From Actinomadura madurae (GTDB taxonomy: Bacteria > Actinomycetota > Actinomycetes > Streptosporangiales > Streptosporangiaceae): 64,000 bases of DNA. Where the stretch lies: contig NZ_FOVH01000003.1 in NCBI RefSeq assembly GCF_900115095.1, positions 558,001-622,000 of the forward strand, in the 5' to 3' direction. Made by a program: the position numbers and the translations under genes. The notes beneath the pieces were generated by a model. It did not search any database, was not told where the DNA came from, and saw only the letters and a program-made list of their open reading frames with translations. This document shows, piece after piece, positions 1 to 12,363 of this stretch. The first letter of the stretch is position 1; each line of letters begins with the position of its first letter.

Positions 1-474
1 CTGCCCCTTCTCCAGGGGCTTGGCCGGGGTCACCTCCAGCTCGCCGCCGCCGCGCTGCTGCCGCGCGGGCGCCCCGTCGACCTTGATCGAGGAGACCTCC
101 AGCCCGGTCAGGTCCAGGTTGAAGCGGGCGAGCCGCGCGGTCGCGGTCGCGGTGATCGTCGCGGTGCCGTCGAGCTGCTTGGCGCCGTCCGGCGTGATGG
201 TCAGCTTCAGCCCGTAGTGCTCGACGTCGTACCCGCCGTTGCCGTCGCCCGGGACGTACTTGTCGCCCGCGGTGGTCGGCCCAGCCGGGCCGTTGACCGC
301 CGGGCCCTTCGGGGAGCCGGACGCGCTCGCACTCGGGTCGTCGAACGGGGTCTGGCACGCCGCGGTGAGCGACCCCGCGAGCGCGAGGGCGGCCAGCCCC
401 GACACGCCGCGGAACACGGTGCCTCGCGGGGCCCGCGGCCCGGTCGGGCGGGGACTGGGGGAGTTTCCGGCCAT
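1..474 (-). CDS. M1-family aminopeptidase-like lipoprotein, N-terminal part
   Basis: Only the first 158 residues are inside the window; the gene runs off the left edge. The protein starts with a basic, Ser/Pro-rich stretch, then a hydrophobic segment ending in LTAAC, which reads as a lipobox with the lipidated Cys near residue 40. A Gly/Pro/Ser-rich linker follows, then a beta-rich segment (YDVEHYGLKLTITPD, GTATITATATARLARFNLDL) typical of the N-terminal domain of M1 metallopeptidases, which trim peptides from the amino end outside the membrane. The HExxH zinc motif would lie beyond the window, so catalysis cannot be checked. The ATG at 474 is the only start that gives a complete signal peptide. 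It is co-directional with the two RDD genes upstream. Confidence 0.72.
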   Translation of the reverse strand, partial: MAGNSPSPRPTGPRAPRGTVFRGVSGLAALALAGSLTAACQTPFDDPSASASGSPKGPAVNGPAGPTTAGDKYVPGDGNGGYDVEHYGLKLTITPDGAKQLDGTATITATATARLARFNLDLTGLEVSSIKVDGAPARQQRGGGELEVTPAKPLEKGQ

Positions 475-537
475 ATCCACGCAGTCCAGCCTGCCCGGGG
501 AAACCCCGCCCGGCAACTCGGCGGGGCCGCGGGCAGG

Positions 538-1383
538 TCAGCGGCCGGCGTAGGGGTTGGGACGGTGCGGGTCGGCCTTGACGACGACCGTCCTGGCCAC
601 CTTGCAGTGCAGCGCCTGCTTGCGCGGGTCCCAGAGGATCCACAGGACGTCGACCAGGCCGACGCAGCCGCAGATCCCGCCGAGCACGCTGTAGAACGCG
701 GAGCGCCCCACGGCCTGTCCGGTGGTGATGGCCAGCCCGTCGTCGTCCCGGACGACGCGGATCCCGAGCAGCATCTTGCCGAGCGTCTGCCCCCGCTTGG
801 CGTGCATCAGCCAGTAGTAGAGGAACGCCAGCACGACGCTGACCGCGTTGGTGCCCACCTGGGCGCCGTTGTACATCGAGTCGCCGGGCTCCGGATCGAA
901 CACGCGGTCCCAGTTGACGAACGGGATCGAGATCAGAACCGTGACGATGCCGACGATGACGAGGTCGACCAGCCCGGCGCCCAGCCGCGCCCAGCGGCTC
1001 GCGAGCTCGCCCGCCGGGGACACCTGCCGGCCCGTGCCGTAGCCCGGCGCGCCGTATCCCTGCCGGCCTCCGTAGGAGGGGTACTGCTGCCCGTACCCCT
1101 GCTGACCTTCGTACGGCTGTTGCTGGCCGTAGGGCTGCTGACCCCCGTACGGCTGCTGCTGCTCGCCATAGGGCTGCTGCTGGCCATAGGGTTGCTGCTG
1201 ACCGTAGGGCGGTTGCTGACCGTAGGGCGGTTGCTGCTGGCCGTAGGGCTGCTCTCCCTGCGGCGGCTGACCGCCGTACGGAGGTCCGCCGTAGGGGCCT
1301 GGCCGTCCGGGCTGGTCCTGCCGCCCGTCCGGCCGGTCCTCCGGCTCTCCCCCGGACGCGGGGTCGTTCGGCGGTTGCGTCAT
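538..1383 (-). CDS. RDD family membrane protein with PYGQQ-repeat N-terminus
   Basis: 281 residues. Residues 1 to about 125 are a disordered low-complexity tail made of repeated PYGQQ/YGQ units rich in Pro, Gln, Gly and Tyr. The C-terminal 150 residues form an RDD domain: ASRWARLGAGLVDLVIVG with the characteristic Arg before the first membrane helix, a second helix around FLYYWLMHAKRGQTLGKMLLGIRVV, and a third pair near the end. RDD proteins are poorly characterised; some are linked to ion or small-molecule transport. A paralogue lies immediately upstream (1461-2300), suggesting tandem duplication. The DNA of the tail is a degenerate CTG/TTG-rich repeat, prone to length change. Start is the ATG after a 77-nt intergenic gap. 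Confidence 0.85.
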   Translation of the reverse strand: MTQPPNDPASGGEPEDRPDGRQDQPGRPGPYGGPPYGGQPPQGEQPYGQQQPPYGQQPPYGQQQPYGQQQPYGEQQQPYGGQQPYGQQQPYEGQQGYGQQYPSYGGRQGYGAPGYGTGRQVSPAGELASRWARLGAGLVDLVIVGIVTVLISIPFVNWDRVFDPEPGDSMYNGAQVGTNAVSVVLAFLYYWLMHAKRGQTLGKMLLGIRVVRDDDGLAITTGQAVGRSAFYSVLGGICGCVGLVDVLWILWDPRKQALHCKVARTVVVKADPHRPNPYAGR

Positions 1384-1460
1384 GCCGACAGCGTCGCCAC
1401 GTCACCGTCGCCCAAACATCGCCGCGTCCGGGGGCGGCCGGAATGTTTACCCCCGCTTGA

Positions 1461-2300
1461 TCAACCGTTGCCGGGGCCCGGTGCCGCGTCGCGGGCGTAC
1501 GGGTTCGGCGTCCACGGGGTCGCCTTCACCACGATCGTCTTGGCGACCTTGTCGTGCAGGGCCTGGCGCCGGTCGTCCCACAGGATCCAGGCGACGTCGA
1601 GAGGACCGGCGAGCCCGAGGAGCCAGCCGAGGGGTGTCAGGAGAGCCAGCGCGCCCGCCATGGTCAGGGCATAGACGAACACCTGCCTGCCGATCGCCTG
1701 CCCCCAGGTGACCGCCGACTGGTCCGAGGCCTTGACCAGCCGGATGCCGCAGGCCTTCTTGCCGAGCGTCTGGCCCGTCTTGGCGTGCAGGACGGTGAAG
1801 TACGCGAAGCTCAGCACGAACACTATCGCGTACCCGGTCAGCAGCCGCGGGATGTTGTAGACGTCCATCGGGTCCGTGATCGGCTGGTTGGACTCGACGG
1901 ACTCCTGCATCTTGTCCCAGCGGATCGAGAACAGGACGGCCGGCATCGCCACGACGCTGATCAGGATGCTGTCCAGGATCCCGGCGCCGAGCCGGGCGCC
2001 CCGTCCGGCCAGCATGTCCTGCGGCCCGCCCGGGTACTGGCCGCCGGGGTACGGGGCGCCGGGCTGCGGGACGCCCGGAGGGCCGTAGCCCGGGACCGGC
2101 GGGGCCTGCGGCAGCGGGCCGCCCGGCCGCCCGGATCCGGCCGCCGGAGGGGGCTGGGCGGGCTGCCCGCCGTACGTGCCCTGGTACGGGGGCGGGCGCT
2201 CGGGCGTCGCGGCGTCCCCGGAGTCGTTCGTGTCGCCGGACGCGGGGTCGGGGGGCGGCCGGTCGCCTTCCGGCGGGGGATTCTTCGGCGGTTCGCTCAT
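1461..2300 (-). CDS. RDD family membrane protein (paralogue)
   Basis: 279 residues from the ATG at 2300; a GTG two codons upstream (2306) is also possible and neither has a clear Shine-Dalgarno. The first 100 residues are Pro/Gly-rich (PPPYQGTYGGQPAQPPP) and disordered. The RDD domain begins at GRGARLGAGILDSILISV, followed by the helix ending in AYFTVLHAKTGQTLGKKACGIRLVKASD and two more helices before DVAWILWDDRRQALHDKVAKTIVV, the usual C-terminal signature. Closely related to the downstream gene but with a much less repetitive tail. Function unknown; likely an integral inner-membrane protein. Confidence 0.83.
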   Translation of the reverse strand: MSEPPKNPPPEGDRPPPDPASGDTNDSGDAATPERPPPYQGTYGGQPAQPPPAAGSGRPGGPLPQAPPVPGYGPPGVPQPGAPYPGGQYPGGPQDMLAGRGARLGAGILDSILISVVAMPAVLFSIRWDKMQESVESNQPITDPMDVYNIPRLLTGYAIVFVLSFAYFTVLHAKTGQTLGKKACGIRLVKASDQSAVTWGQAIGRQVFVYALTMAGALALLTPLGWLLGLAGPLDVAWILWDDRRQALHDKVAKTIVVKATPWTPNPYARDAAPGPGNG

Positions 2301-2347
2301 GGCCACACAGTGTGCCCGTGCGGGCGACGCACGGACACCCCGGATGC

Positions 2348-2386
2348 GTCCGAGCCCCGGACACGGCGCGCGTCCGGGGCTCGGAC
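2348..2386 (-). terminator. hairpin terminator after hppD
   Basis: Perfect 15-bp inverted repeat (GTCCGAGCCCCGGAC at 2348-2362 and its complement at 2372-2386) with a 9-nt loop, starting 20 nt past the hppD stop codon. No T-tract, as is common for intrinsic terminators in GC-rich actinomycetes. Confidence 0.7.
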
Positions 2387-2405
2387 CCGGGTCCCGGGCG
2401 GGACG

Positions 2406-4135
<1,730 letters not shown>

Positions 4136-4169
4136 GGGGACGGCGGACCGGACGTTCTCCCGGCCGGGT

Positions 4170-4194
4170 GGCCGCCGCCCGGCGGGCGGCGGCC
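4170..4194. terminator. bidirectional hairpin between lrp and greA
   Basis: Perfect 11-bp stem (GGCCGCCGCCC and its complement) with a 3-nt GGC loop in the 81-bp gap between convergent genes. No T-tract on either side. Confidence 0.6.
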
Positions 4195-4216
4195 CTCGCG
4201 GCGCTGCCGGACGGCG

Positions 4217-4717
4217 CTACGCGCCGCCGTAGGGGGTGGCGTCGAGGATCTCCACGGTCATCGAGCGGCCGTTGGGGAGGGTGTAGGTGGCCTTGTCGCC
4301 GACCTTCTTGCCGTCGATCGCGGCGCCGAGCGGCGACTTCGGGGAGTAGACGTCGATGGGGGCGCCGACCTCCTCGCGGGAGGCGAGCAGGAACGTGACC
4401 TCCTCGTCGTCGCCCTCGAACGAGACCGTGACGGTCATCCCCGGGCCGACGACGCCCTCGGTGCGCGGCGCCTCGCCCACGCGGGCGTTCTCCAGGATGC
4501 CCTGGAGCTGGAGGATGCGGCCCTCGATCTTGCCCTGCTCCTCCTTGGCCGCGTGGTAGCCGCCGTTCTCGCGCAGGTCGCCCTCCTCCCGCGCCGCCTC
4601 GATCTTCTGAGCGATCTCGATGCGGCCCGGGCCCGACAGGTGGTCCAGCTCAGCCTTGAGCCGGTCGTACGCCTCCTGGGTCAGCCAGGTGACGTTGTCA
4701 GCGCGGGTCTCGGTCAC
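4217..4717 (-). CDS. greA: transcription elongation factor GreA
   Basis: 166 residues, normal for the family, starting at GTG with GAGGAG 6 nt upstream. GreA enters the secondary channel of RNA polymerase and stimulates cleavage of backtracked RNA. Residues 1-85 form the coiled-coil finger (LTQEAYDRLKAELDHLSGPGRIEIAQKIEAAREEGDLRENGGYHAAKEEQG) with the acidic tip DLRENGGY; residues 90-166 are the FKBP-like domain (TVSFEGDDEEVTFLLASREE, YSPKSPLGAAIDGKKVGDKATY). It is followed downstream on the opposite strand by the lrp gene and has DUF4307 and mca upstream, the same order seen in mycobacteria. Confidence 0.97.
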   Translation of the reverse strand: MTETRADNVTWLTQEAYDRLKAELDHLSGPGRIEIAQKIEAAREEGDLRENGGYHAAKEEQGKIEGRILQLQGILENARVGEAPRTEGVVGPGMTVTVSFEGDDEEVTFLLASREEVGAPIDVYSPKSPLGAAIDGKKVGDKATYTLPNGRSMTVEILDATPYGGA

Positions 4718-4920
4718 GGGTACTCCTCATCCACATGGTGCGATCTGGCCCGCCCCCGCGGGCGGGCGTCACATCGACATGAAGTGCGGCCGGGTGAAAC
4801 CTCAAGCCTATCCGGTGTGTGCGGGTAAAGGTTCCCTGAACTCGGCGTCCGCAATCCGCCAATCGTGATTCGTCATTCACCCGGCGTATCGGCCCGCCGG
4901 GCGGCGCGGGAGCCCGGCGA

Positions 4921-5304
4921 TCAGGCCTTGCGGCAGTCGCGGATCCGGGCGCCGGTGGCCCGGCGCGGCGTCCGCAGCGTCTCCGACCCCTTCATGCTGG
5001 ACCTCCCCGCGGGCACGGAGACCTCCTTCTGCGCGAGGACGGCGAAGTCGGTGTCGAACGCGTCGACCGTGCACCGTACATCGTCGTCCTTCCCCTTGGC
5101 GACCGAGAAGTTGACGACGACCGAGGTGTCGGTGATGGAGTACGTCACCGTCTGCGCGACGATGCCGGGCGTCTGCCCCGCGTGCGCCGCGAGGATGCCG
5201 AAGCCGGCCGCCCCCAGCGCGGCCAGGAGGCCGATGACCACCAGCCCGGCCCGGCTCCGGAGGGATCCGGCGGGCGCCGCTGCTTTCGACACGCTCGTCG
5301 TCAT
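4921..5304 (-). CDS. DUF4307 membrane-anchored protein
   Basis: 127 residues. One membrane helix (residues 18-40, RAGLVVIGLLAALGAAGFGILA) is followed by an extracytoplasmic beta-rich domain (VTYSITDTSVVVNFSVAKGKDDDVRCTVDAFDTDFAVLAQKEVSV) that fits DUF4307. Two Cys residues (in VRCTV and RDCRKA) could form a disulphide outside the cell. The function is unknown. The gene sits between greA and the divergent mca in many mycothiol-producing actinobacteria, which supports the family call but not a role. Confidence 0.85.
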   Translation of the reverse strand: MTTSVSKAAAPAGSLRSRAGLVVIGLLAALGAAGFGILAAHAGQTPGIVAQTVTYSITDTSVVVNFSVAKGKDDDVRCTVDAFDTDFAVLAQKEVSVPAGRSSMKGSETLRTPRRATGARIRDCRKA

Positions 5305-5418
5305 GGCGGGGAATCTCCGTGCGGGGTGGGGACGTTGTCAGGGACAATTCATTCTCGTCTGTCATGCCGCGTGCCTCGAACCGGGGGCCGCTCAGAGTCC
5401 GGAGAGGGAGAACCCCCA

Positions 5419-6339
5419 GTGTCCGAGGTCATCGACGGTACGACGCTCGAACGGCCGTGCGGCGGTGACGAGCCGCTGCGCCTCATGGCGGTGCACGCCC
5501 ACCCCGACGACGAGTCGAGCAAGGGCGCGGCCACGATGGCGCGGTACGTCGCCGACGGCGTCGAGGTCCTCGTCGTCACCTGCACCGGCGGCGAGCGCGG
5601 CGACATCCTGAACCCGGCGATGGACCGTCCCGAGGTGAAGGCCGACATCGGCAAGGTCCGCGAGGCCGAGATGGCGAAGGCCCGCGAGATCCTCGGCGTC
5701 GGGCAGCGCTGGCTCGGCTTCGTCGACTCCGGCTTCCCCGAGGGCGACCCCCCGCCGCCGCTGCCCGAGGGCTGCTTCGCGCTGGAGCCGCTGGAGAAGG
5801 CCTCCGAGCCGCTGGTGCGCGCCGTCCGCGACTTCCGCCCGCACGTGATGCTCACCTATGACGAGAAGGGCGGCTACCCGCACCCCGACCACGTCAAGTG
5901 CCACGAGGTGTCGGTGGAGGCGTTCGAGGCCGCCGGCGACCCGGAGCGCTACCCGGGTACGGGCGACCCCTGGCAGCCGCTGAAGCTCTACTACCACATG
6001 ACCTTCAGCAAGGACCGCATCCTCGCCCTGCACAACGCCATGGAGAAGGCCGGCCTGGAGTCGCCCTACGGCGAGTGGATGAAGCGCTTCGAGGACGAGG
6101 CCCCGAAGTGGGAGGTCACCACCCGCGTCCCCTGCGCCGACCACTTCGAGACCAGGGACCGCGCCCTGCTCGCCCACGCCACCCAGATCGACCCGAACGG
6201 CTTCTGGTTCGTCGTCCCGCTGGACCTCCAGCGCGAGGCATGGCCGACCGAGGACTACCATTTGGCCAGGTCCCTGGTCGACACCGAGCTGCCGGAGGAC
6301 GACCTGTTCGCCGGCATCCGGGAGAAGGTGTGTCTGTGA
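5419..6339 (+). CDS. mca: mycothiol S-conjugate amidase
   Basis: 306 residues. Mca hydrolyses mycothiol conjugates of toxins into a mercapturic acid, which is exported, and GlcN-Ins, which is recycled. It belongs to the zinc-dependent LmbE/MshB family: the motif HAHPDDES (H28, D31) and the downstream GGYPHPDHVKCHEVS supply the metal ligands, and YYHMTFSKDRI and the KWEVTTRVPCADHFETRDRALLAHATQIDPNGFWF segment are typical of Mca rather than MshB. The GTG at 5419 was chosen because GGAGAGGGAG ends 8 nt upstream; the frame is open further 5' but has no good start. Divergent from DUF4307 and overlapping the next gene by one base. Confidence 0.95.
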   Translation: MSEVIDGTTLERPCGGDEPLRLMAVHAHPDDESSKGAATMARYVADGVEVLVVTCTGGERGDILNPAMDRPEVKADIGKVREAEMAKAREILGVGQRWLGFVDSGFPEGDPPPPLPEGCFALEPLEKASEPLVRAVRDFRPHVMLTYDEKGGYPHPDHVKCHEVSVEAFEAAGDPERYPGTGDPWQPLKLYYHMTFSKDRILALHNAMEKAGLESPYGEWMKRFEDEAPKWEVTTRVPCADHFETRDRALLAHATQIDPNGFWFVVPLDLQREAWPTEDYHLARSLVDTELPEDDLFAGIREKVCL

Positions 6340-6581
6340 TGCCTCCCCTCGCCGCCATACCGCTGAACGACGACACGGTCAGCCCCGGCGTCCTCGGCTT
6401 CGTGGTCTTCCTCGCCCTGCTGGCCGCCACGGTCTTCCTGATCCGCTCGATGACCAAGCAGATGAAGAAGATCCAGGCGCCCCGCGAGGAGGACCTGAAG
6501 CAGCAGGAGTGGGAGCGCGCCGAGGCGGAGAAGGCGGCCGGGGCCGGCACCGCCGCGAAGACGTCCGACGACGACGCCTGA
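6339..6581 (+). CDS. small single-pass membrane protein
   Basis: 80 residues, ATG overlapping the mca stop (TGATG), so translationally coupled. One membrane helix at residues 16-37 (VLGFVVFLALLAATVFLIRSM), followed by a basic stretch and a charged helical tail (KQMKKIQAPREEDLKQQEWERAEAEKAAG). A protein of this kind commonly follows mca in actinomycetes. I do not know its function; it might help localise mycothiol recycling to the membrane, which is inference from coupling only. Confidence 0.75.
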   Translation: MPPLAAIPLNDDTVSPGVLGFVVFLALLAATVFLIRSMTKQMKKIQAPREEDLKQQEWERAEAEKAAGAGTAAKTSDDDA

Positions 6582-6629
6582 GCCCGGCCGCCCGGTTGGA
6601 CCCGGCCGCGCCCGGGGAGGACCCTCGAC

Positions 6630-7235
6630 GTGCCCGAGAACACCGAACCCGAGGACGCCGGACCCCGCCGCGCCCTCGACGAGCGTCTCGCCGCGACCGC
6701 GGCCGGGGAGGGCGAGCCGGAGGCCGAGGGCCTGGCCCTGCTCGACCGCGAGCGCTGGGCCGAGGCGGCCGAGGTCCTGGAGGAGGCCCTCGGCCGCGCC
6801 GAACGCGGTGCCGAACGCGGTGCCGAAGGCGGTGCCGAAGGCGGTGCCGAACGAGGGCGCGACCGGCACGCCGTCCTGCGCGCCCGTCTCGACCTCGCCC
6901 GCGCGCTGACCGGGACCGGCGACCTCGACCGCGCGATCGGCCTGCTCGGCCCGCTGCCGGACGAGTTCGCCGCCCTGCCCGAGCCCGACGAGGGCTCCCG
7001 CGCCCGCGCGCTGTCGAGCCTCGGCACGGCCTACCTGCGCGCCCGCCGTCCCGTCGCGGCGACCAACTTCTTCGGCCAGGCCCTGGAGATCTACCGCCGG
7101 CTCGGCGCCGTCGACCGGCAGGCCGCCATGTTCGCCCACATCGCCGAGGCCGCCCGCCTCCGCGGCGACGACGCGGCGGAGAGGGCGGCCCGCGCCCGCG
7201 CCGCAGAACTCCAGGAGGCGCTCCCGGCGGAGTGA
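6630..7235 (+). CDS. tetratricopeptide-repeat-like protein
   Basis: 201 residues, GTG start with GGGGAGG 9 nt upstream. The sequence is almost entirely helical and fits TPR-type pairs: LALLDRERWAEAAEVLEEAL, LRARLDLARALTGTGDLDRAIGLL, RARALSSLGTAYLRARRPVAATNFFGQALEIYRRLG and RQAAMFAHIAEAARLRGDDAAERAARARAAELQ. TPR proteins act as protein-binding scaffolds; the partner is unknown. Between the first and second repeat is an insertion of GAERGAEGGAEGGAERG encoded by a 12-bp tandem repeat, so the length of this loop probably varies between strains. It lies 48 nt after the small membrane protein and may be in the mca operon. Confidence 0.75.
   Translation: MPENTEPEDAGPRRALDERLAATAAGEGEPEAEGLALLDRERWAEAAEVLEEALGRAERGAERGAEGGAEGGAERGRDRHAVLRARLDLARALTGTGDLDRAIGLLGPLPDEFAALPEPDEGSRARALSSLGTAYLRARRPVAATNFFGQALEIYRRLGAVDRQAAMFAHIAEAARLRGDDAAERAARARAAELQEALPAE
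6798..6854 (+). repeat. 12-bp tandem repeat inside the TPR gene
   Basis: Four and a half copies of GCCGAAcGCGGT, two with C and two with G at position 7, encoding Ala-Glu-Arg/Gly-Gly. In frame, so copy changes would lengthen or shorten a loop without frameshift. Confidence 0.85.
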
Positions 7236-7246
7236 CCCGGCCGGGG

Positions 7247-7723
7247 TCAGGCCTTGCGGTGGTCCCAGCTGACGACCCGGTCGGGGTCCATGAGGATGAG
7301 GACGCGCTTGGCGATGGCCTGCTCGATGCCCTCGGCGATCACCGGGTCGATCGGCTCGCCCAGTGCCGGGACGGGCAGGCCCGCCATGCGGGACCCGACG
7401 ACCATGCCGACCTTGCTGCGCGGCTCCGGGTCCTCGACGACGAGGCCGCGGCCGTACAGGGCGACGCCGCGCAGCTCGTTGTACTCGACGCCGTCCTCGA
7501 CCAGGCACGTCATGGTCGGGTTCCGGCGCAGGTTCAGCACCTTCTGGGAGGCCTTGTAGGTGGTGAAGGCGATCTTGCCTTCGTAGAGCGTGTAGAACAT
7601 CGTCACCAGGTGCGGCGCGCCGTCCTTGCCGACGGTGGCGACCTGCACCTTGTAGTTCTCGGCGAGGTAGGACGCCACCTCGTCCGGCGTCATCTTGATC
7701 TTGTCGCGCTTGTTCCCGGCCAA
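7247..7723 (-). CDS. PPOX-class F420/FMN-dependent oxidoreductase
   Basis: 158 residues in the pyridoxamine-5'-phosphate-oxidase-like split-barrel fold. Recognisable segments are [70 protein letters not shown], typical of actinobacterial F420-binding PPOX proteins that reduce small substrates. The substrate cannot be read from sequence. I chose TTG 7723 because GGGAGG lies 7 nt upstream; an ATG 10 codons later (7693, MTPDEV) is the alternative. It is divergent from ribonuclease Z with an 80-bp shared promoter region. Confidence 0.85.
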   Translation of the reverse strand: MAGNKRDKIKMTPDEVASYLAENYKVQVATVGKDGAPHLVTMFYTLYEGKIAFTTYKASQKVLNLRRNPTMTCLVEDGVEYNELRGVALYGRGLVVEDPEPRSKVGMVVGSRMAGLPVPALGEPIDPVIAEGIEQAIAKRVLILMDPDRVVSWDHRKA

Positions 7724-7802
7724 CGGAGCCTCCCAGAGTCGCCTGTACCGTGCACACGATAACCAAGCACTTGCCCGACCGCGCGACCGGCACCATGGAC
7801 GG

Positions 7803-8738
7803 ATGTCGGCTCGCGATCTGATCGTCCTCGGCTCCGCCAGCGCGGTCCCCACGAAGTCCCGCAACCACAACGGCTACCTGCTGCGCTGGGACGGCCACGG
7901 CGTCCTGTTCGACCCCGGCGAGGGGACGCAGCGGCAGATGACGTACGCCGGCGTGGCGGCGAGCGACGTGACGTGGATCTGCGTGACGCACTTCCACGGC
8001 GACCACTGCCTCGGCGTCCCCGGGATCGTCCAGCGCATCGCCCGCGACGGCGTCGAGCATCCGGTGGACGCGGCCTTCCCGGCGAGCGGACGGGACTACT
8101 GGGACCGGCTGCGGCACGCCGCCGCCTTCCGGGAGACCGACGTGATCCGCGACCGTCCCGTGTCCGGCGAGCGGATGCCGCTCGACACCGGCGACGCCCC
8201 CTTCACGCTGGTCGCGCGGCGGCTCTCCCACCCGGTCGAGGCGTACGGGTACCGGCTGGAGGAACCGGACGGCGTCACGATGCTGCCCGCCGAGCTCGCC
8301 GCGCGCGGGGTGCGGGGCCCGCTCGTCCGCCGCCTCCAGAAGGACGGGCGGGTCACCGCTCCCGACGGCCGCACGGTCACGCTGGACGAGTGCAGCGTGG
8401 CCCGCCCCGGGCAGAAGGTCGCGTTCGTCATGGACACCCGGCTCTGCGACGGCGTCCGCGAACTCGCCGACGGGGTGGACATGCTCGTCATCGAGTCCAC
8501 CTTCCTGCACGAGGACGTCGCCCTGGCCACCGAGTACGGGCACCTCACCGCCGCGCAGGCAGGGGCGGTGGCGGCGGAGGCGGGCGTCCGGCACCTGGTC
8601 CTGACGCATTTCTCGGAGCGCTACCGCGGCGAGGACGAGCACCGGTTCCTGGAGGAGGCGTCCGCCGCCTTCACCGGCGAGGTCACCCTGGTCCACGATC
8701 TCGACCGGATCCCGATGCCGCCGCGCCGTCTGACCTGA
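7803..8738 (+). CDS. rnz: ribonuclease Z-like metallo-beta-lactamase-fold hydrolase
   Basis: 311 residues. The motif [10 protein letters not shown] (HxHxDH) and [11 protein letters not shown] near the N-terminus, then [27 protein letters not shown] and [10 protein letters not shown], match the ribonuclease Z branch of the metallo-beta-lactamase fold, which trims tRNA 3' trailers with two zinc ions. The GTQRQM segment and the late His-Phe-Ser are the usual tRNase Z signatures. An exosite arm is not obvious. Start ATG 7803 gives [17 protein letters not shown], the expected beginning of the fold. Alternative: an arylsulfatase-type relative of the same fold. Confidence 0.85.
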   Translation: MSARDLIVLGSASAVPTKSRNHNGYLLRWDGHGVLFDPGEGTQRQMTYAGVAASDVTWICVTHFHGDHCLGVPGIVQRIARDGVEHPVDAAFPASGRDYWDRLRHAAAFRETDVIRDRPVSGERMPLDTGDAPFTLVARRLSHPVEAYGYRLEEPDGVTMLPAELAARGVRGPLVRRLQKDGRVTAPDGRTVTLDECSVARPGQKVAFVMDTRLCDGVRELADGVDMLVIESTFLHEDVALATEYGHLTAAQAGAVAAEAGVRHLVLTHFSERYRGEDEHRFLEEASAAFTGEVTLVHDLDRIPMPPRRLT

Positions 8739-8762
8739 CGCGTACGGGGCAGTACTCCTTCC

Positions 8763-10139
8763 ATGGCTGACGAAGTCGATGTCGTGGTGATCGGTCTGGG
8801 GCCTGGGGGAGAGGACGCCGCGGGGAGGCTCGCCGAGGCGGGCCTCTCGGTCGTCGGGGTGGAGTCCCGCCTGGTGGGCGGCGAATGCCCCTACTACGCG
8901 TGCGTCCCCACCAAGATGATGGTGCGCGCCGCCGGGCTGCTCGCCGAGGGCCACCGCGTCCCCGGGATGGCGGGCGAGGCGACGCTGCGGCCGGAGTGGG
9001 CACCGGTCGCCGCCCGGATCCGCGACGAGGCGACCGACTCCTGGGACGACAAGGTCGCCGTCGACCGCCTCACCGGCAAGGGCGTGCGGGTCGTGCACGG
9101 CCGGGGCCGCCTCACCGCCTCGGACGAGGTCGCGGTGAACGGCCAGGTCTTCCGCGCCCGCAAGGGAATCGTCCTCAACACCGGCACGTCCCCCTCGGCG
9201 CCGCCCATCGACGGGCTGGCCGGCACCCCGTTCTGGACGAACCGCGAGGCCGTCCAGGCCACCGAGGCCCCGGCGTCGCTCCTCGTCCTCGGCGGAGGCG
9301 TCGTCGGCGTGGAGATGGCCCAGGTCTTCTCCCGGTTCGACAGCCGCGTCACGGTGGTCGAGGCCGCCGACCGGCTCCTGCTCAACGAGGAACCCGAGGC
9401 GGGCGCGCTGCTGCGCGACGTCTTCGAGCGCGAGGGCATCGGCGTCCGCACCGGCGTGGACGTCACCCGCGTCGCCCACGACGGCGACGAGTTCACCCTG
9501 CACCTCGGCGACGAGACGCTCACCGCCGAGCGGCTCCTCGTCGCGACCGGCCGTCGTCCCAACCTGAAGGACCTCGGGCTGGAGCACGCCGGCCTGGACG
9601 AGAACGCCCGGCAGATCTCCGTGGACGGCCACCTGCGCGCCGCCGACGGCCTGTGGGCGATCGGCGACATCACCGGCATGGGCGCCTTCACCCATGTCTC
9701 GATGTACCAGGCGGCCATCGCCGTCCGCGACATCCTCGGCGAGGAGGGCTCCCCGGCCGCCTACCGCGCCGTCCCCCACGTCGCCTTCACCGATCCGGAG
9801 ATCGGCTCCGTCGGCCTGACCGAGGCGCAGGCGCGCGACCAGAACCTGCCCGTCCGCACGGCCGTCGCGCCGATCGCCGAATCCGCCCGCGGCTGGATCC
9901 ACCAGGCCGGCAACGACGGCTTCGTGAAGCTGGTGGAGAACGCCGAATGGGGCACCCTGGCCGGCGCGACCGCCGCCGGCCCGGCCGGCGGGGAGATCCT
10001 CGGCTTCCTCGCCGTGGCCGTGCACGCCGAGATCCCCACCGCCACCCTCCGCGAGATGATCTACGCCTACCCCACCTTCCACCGCACCATCGAGACGGCC
10101 CTCGCCGGTCTCGCCGGGACGGGCCGCGCGGGAGAGTGA
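8763..10139 (+). CDS. FAD-dependent pyridine nucleotide-disulfide oxidoreductase
   Basis: 458 residues with the class I disulfide-reductase layout: FAD-binding [16 protein letters not shown] (residues 8-23), redox-active CPYYAC (C42, C47), NAD(P)-binding [20 protein letters not shown], second FAD motif [21 protein letters not shown], and a dimerisation domain starting near [20 protein letters not shown]. In dihydrolipoamide dehydrogenase the C-terminus carries a catalytic His-Glu pair within HPTxxE; here the aligned segment is YAYPTFHR, with Tyr436 and Arg441 in those places. It is therefore unlikely to be a standard lipoamide dehydrogenase. Substrate unknown; mercuric-reductase-like or another thiol reductase activity is possible. 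It starts 24 nt after rnz. Confidence 0.85.
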   Translation: MADEVDVVVIGLGPGGEDAAGRLAEAGLSVVGVESRLVGGECPYYACVPTKMMVRAAGLLAEGHRVPGMAGEATLRPEWAPVAARIRDEATDSWDDKVAVDRLTGKGVRVVHGRGRLTASDEVAVNGQVFRARKGIVLNTGTSPSAPPIDGLAGTPFWTNREAVQATEAPASLLVLGGGVVGVEMAQVFSRFDSRVTVVEAADRLLLNEEPEAGALLRDVFEREGIGVRTGVDVTRVAHDGDEFTLHLGDETLTAERLLVATGRRPNLKDLGLEHAGLDENARQISVDGHLRAADGLWAIGDITGMGAFTHVSMYQAAIAVRDILGEEGSPAAYRAVPHVAFTDPEIGSVGLTEAQARDQNLPVRTAVAPIAESARGWIHQAGNDGFVKLVENAEWGTLAGATAAGPAGGEILGFLAVAVHAEIPTATLREMIYAYPTFHRTIETALAGLAGTGRAGE

Positions 10140-10170
10140 GGCGGCCGCCGGATCGGGCAGGATCGGGGGC

Positions 10171-12156
<1,986 letters not shown>

Positions 12157-12181
12157 CGGTCCACTTTGTGGCAGCGTGACC

Positions 12182-12210
12182 TTGATCTCATGCCCGCTTG
12201 CTGTTACTAC
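12182..12210 (+). promoter_or_regulatory. candidate promoter of the NlpC/P60 gene
   Basis: TTGATC (12182-12187), a 17-nt spacer and TACTAC (12205-12210) fit a vegetative promoter and would leave a leader of about 145 nt before the GTG at 12364. No riboswitch motif is recognisable in that leader. Confidence 0.4.
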
Positions 12211-12363
12211 TGAGTAGCTGGAACAGAGCTGACCCGATGCGGCGTGGCGGACGAGGATGCGGGACGGCGCGTCGGGTATCTGGACGGTGGCCGGACATCT
12301 GAGTCATAGTCGTGTCCCGGGAGCCCGGCCGACGGGCGGGCGCGGGGCGACGATCGAGGGAGT

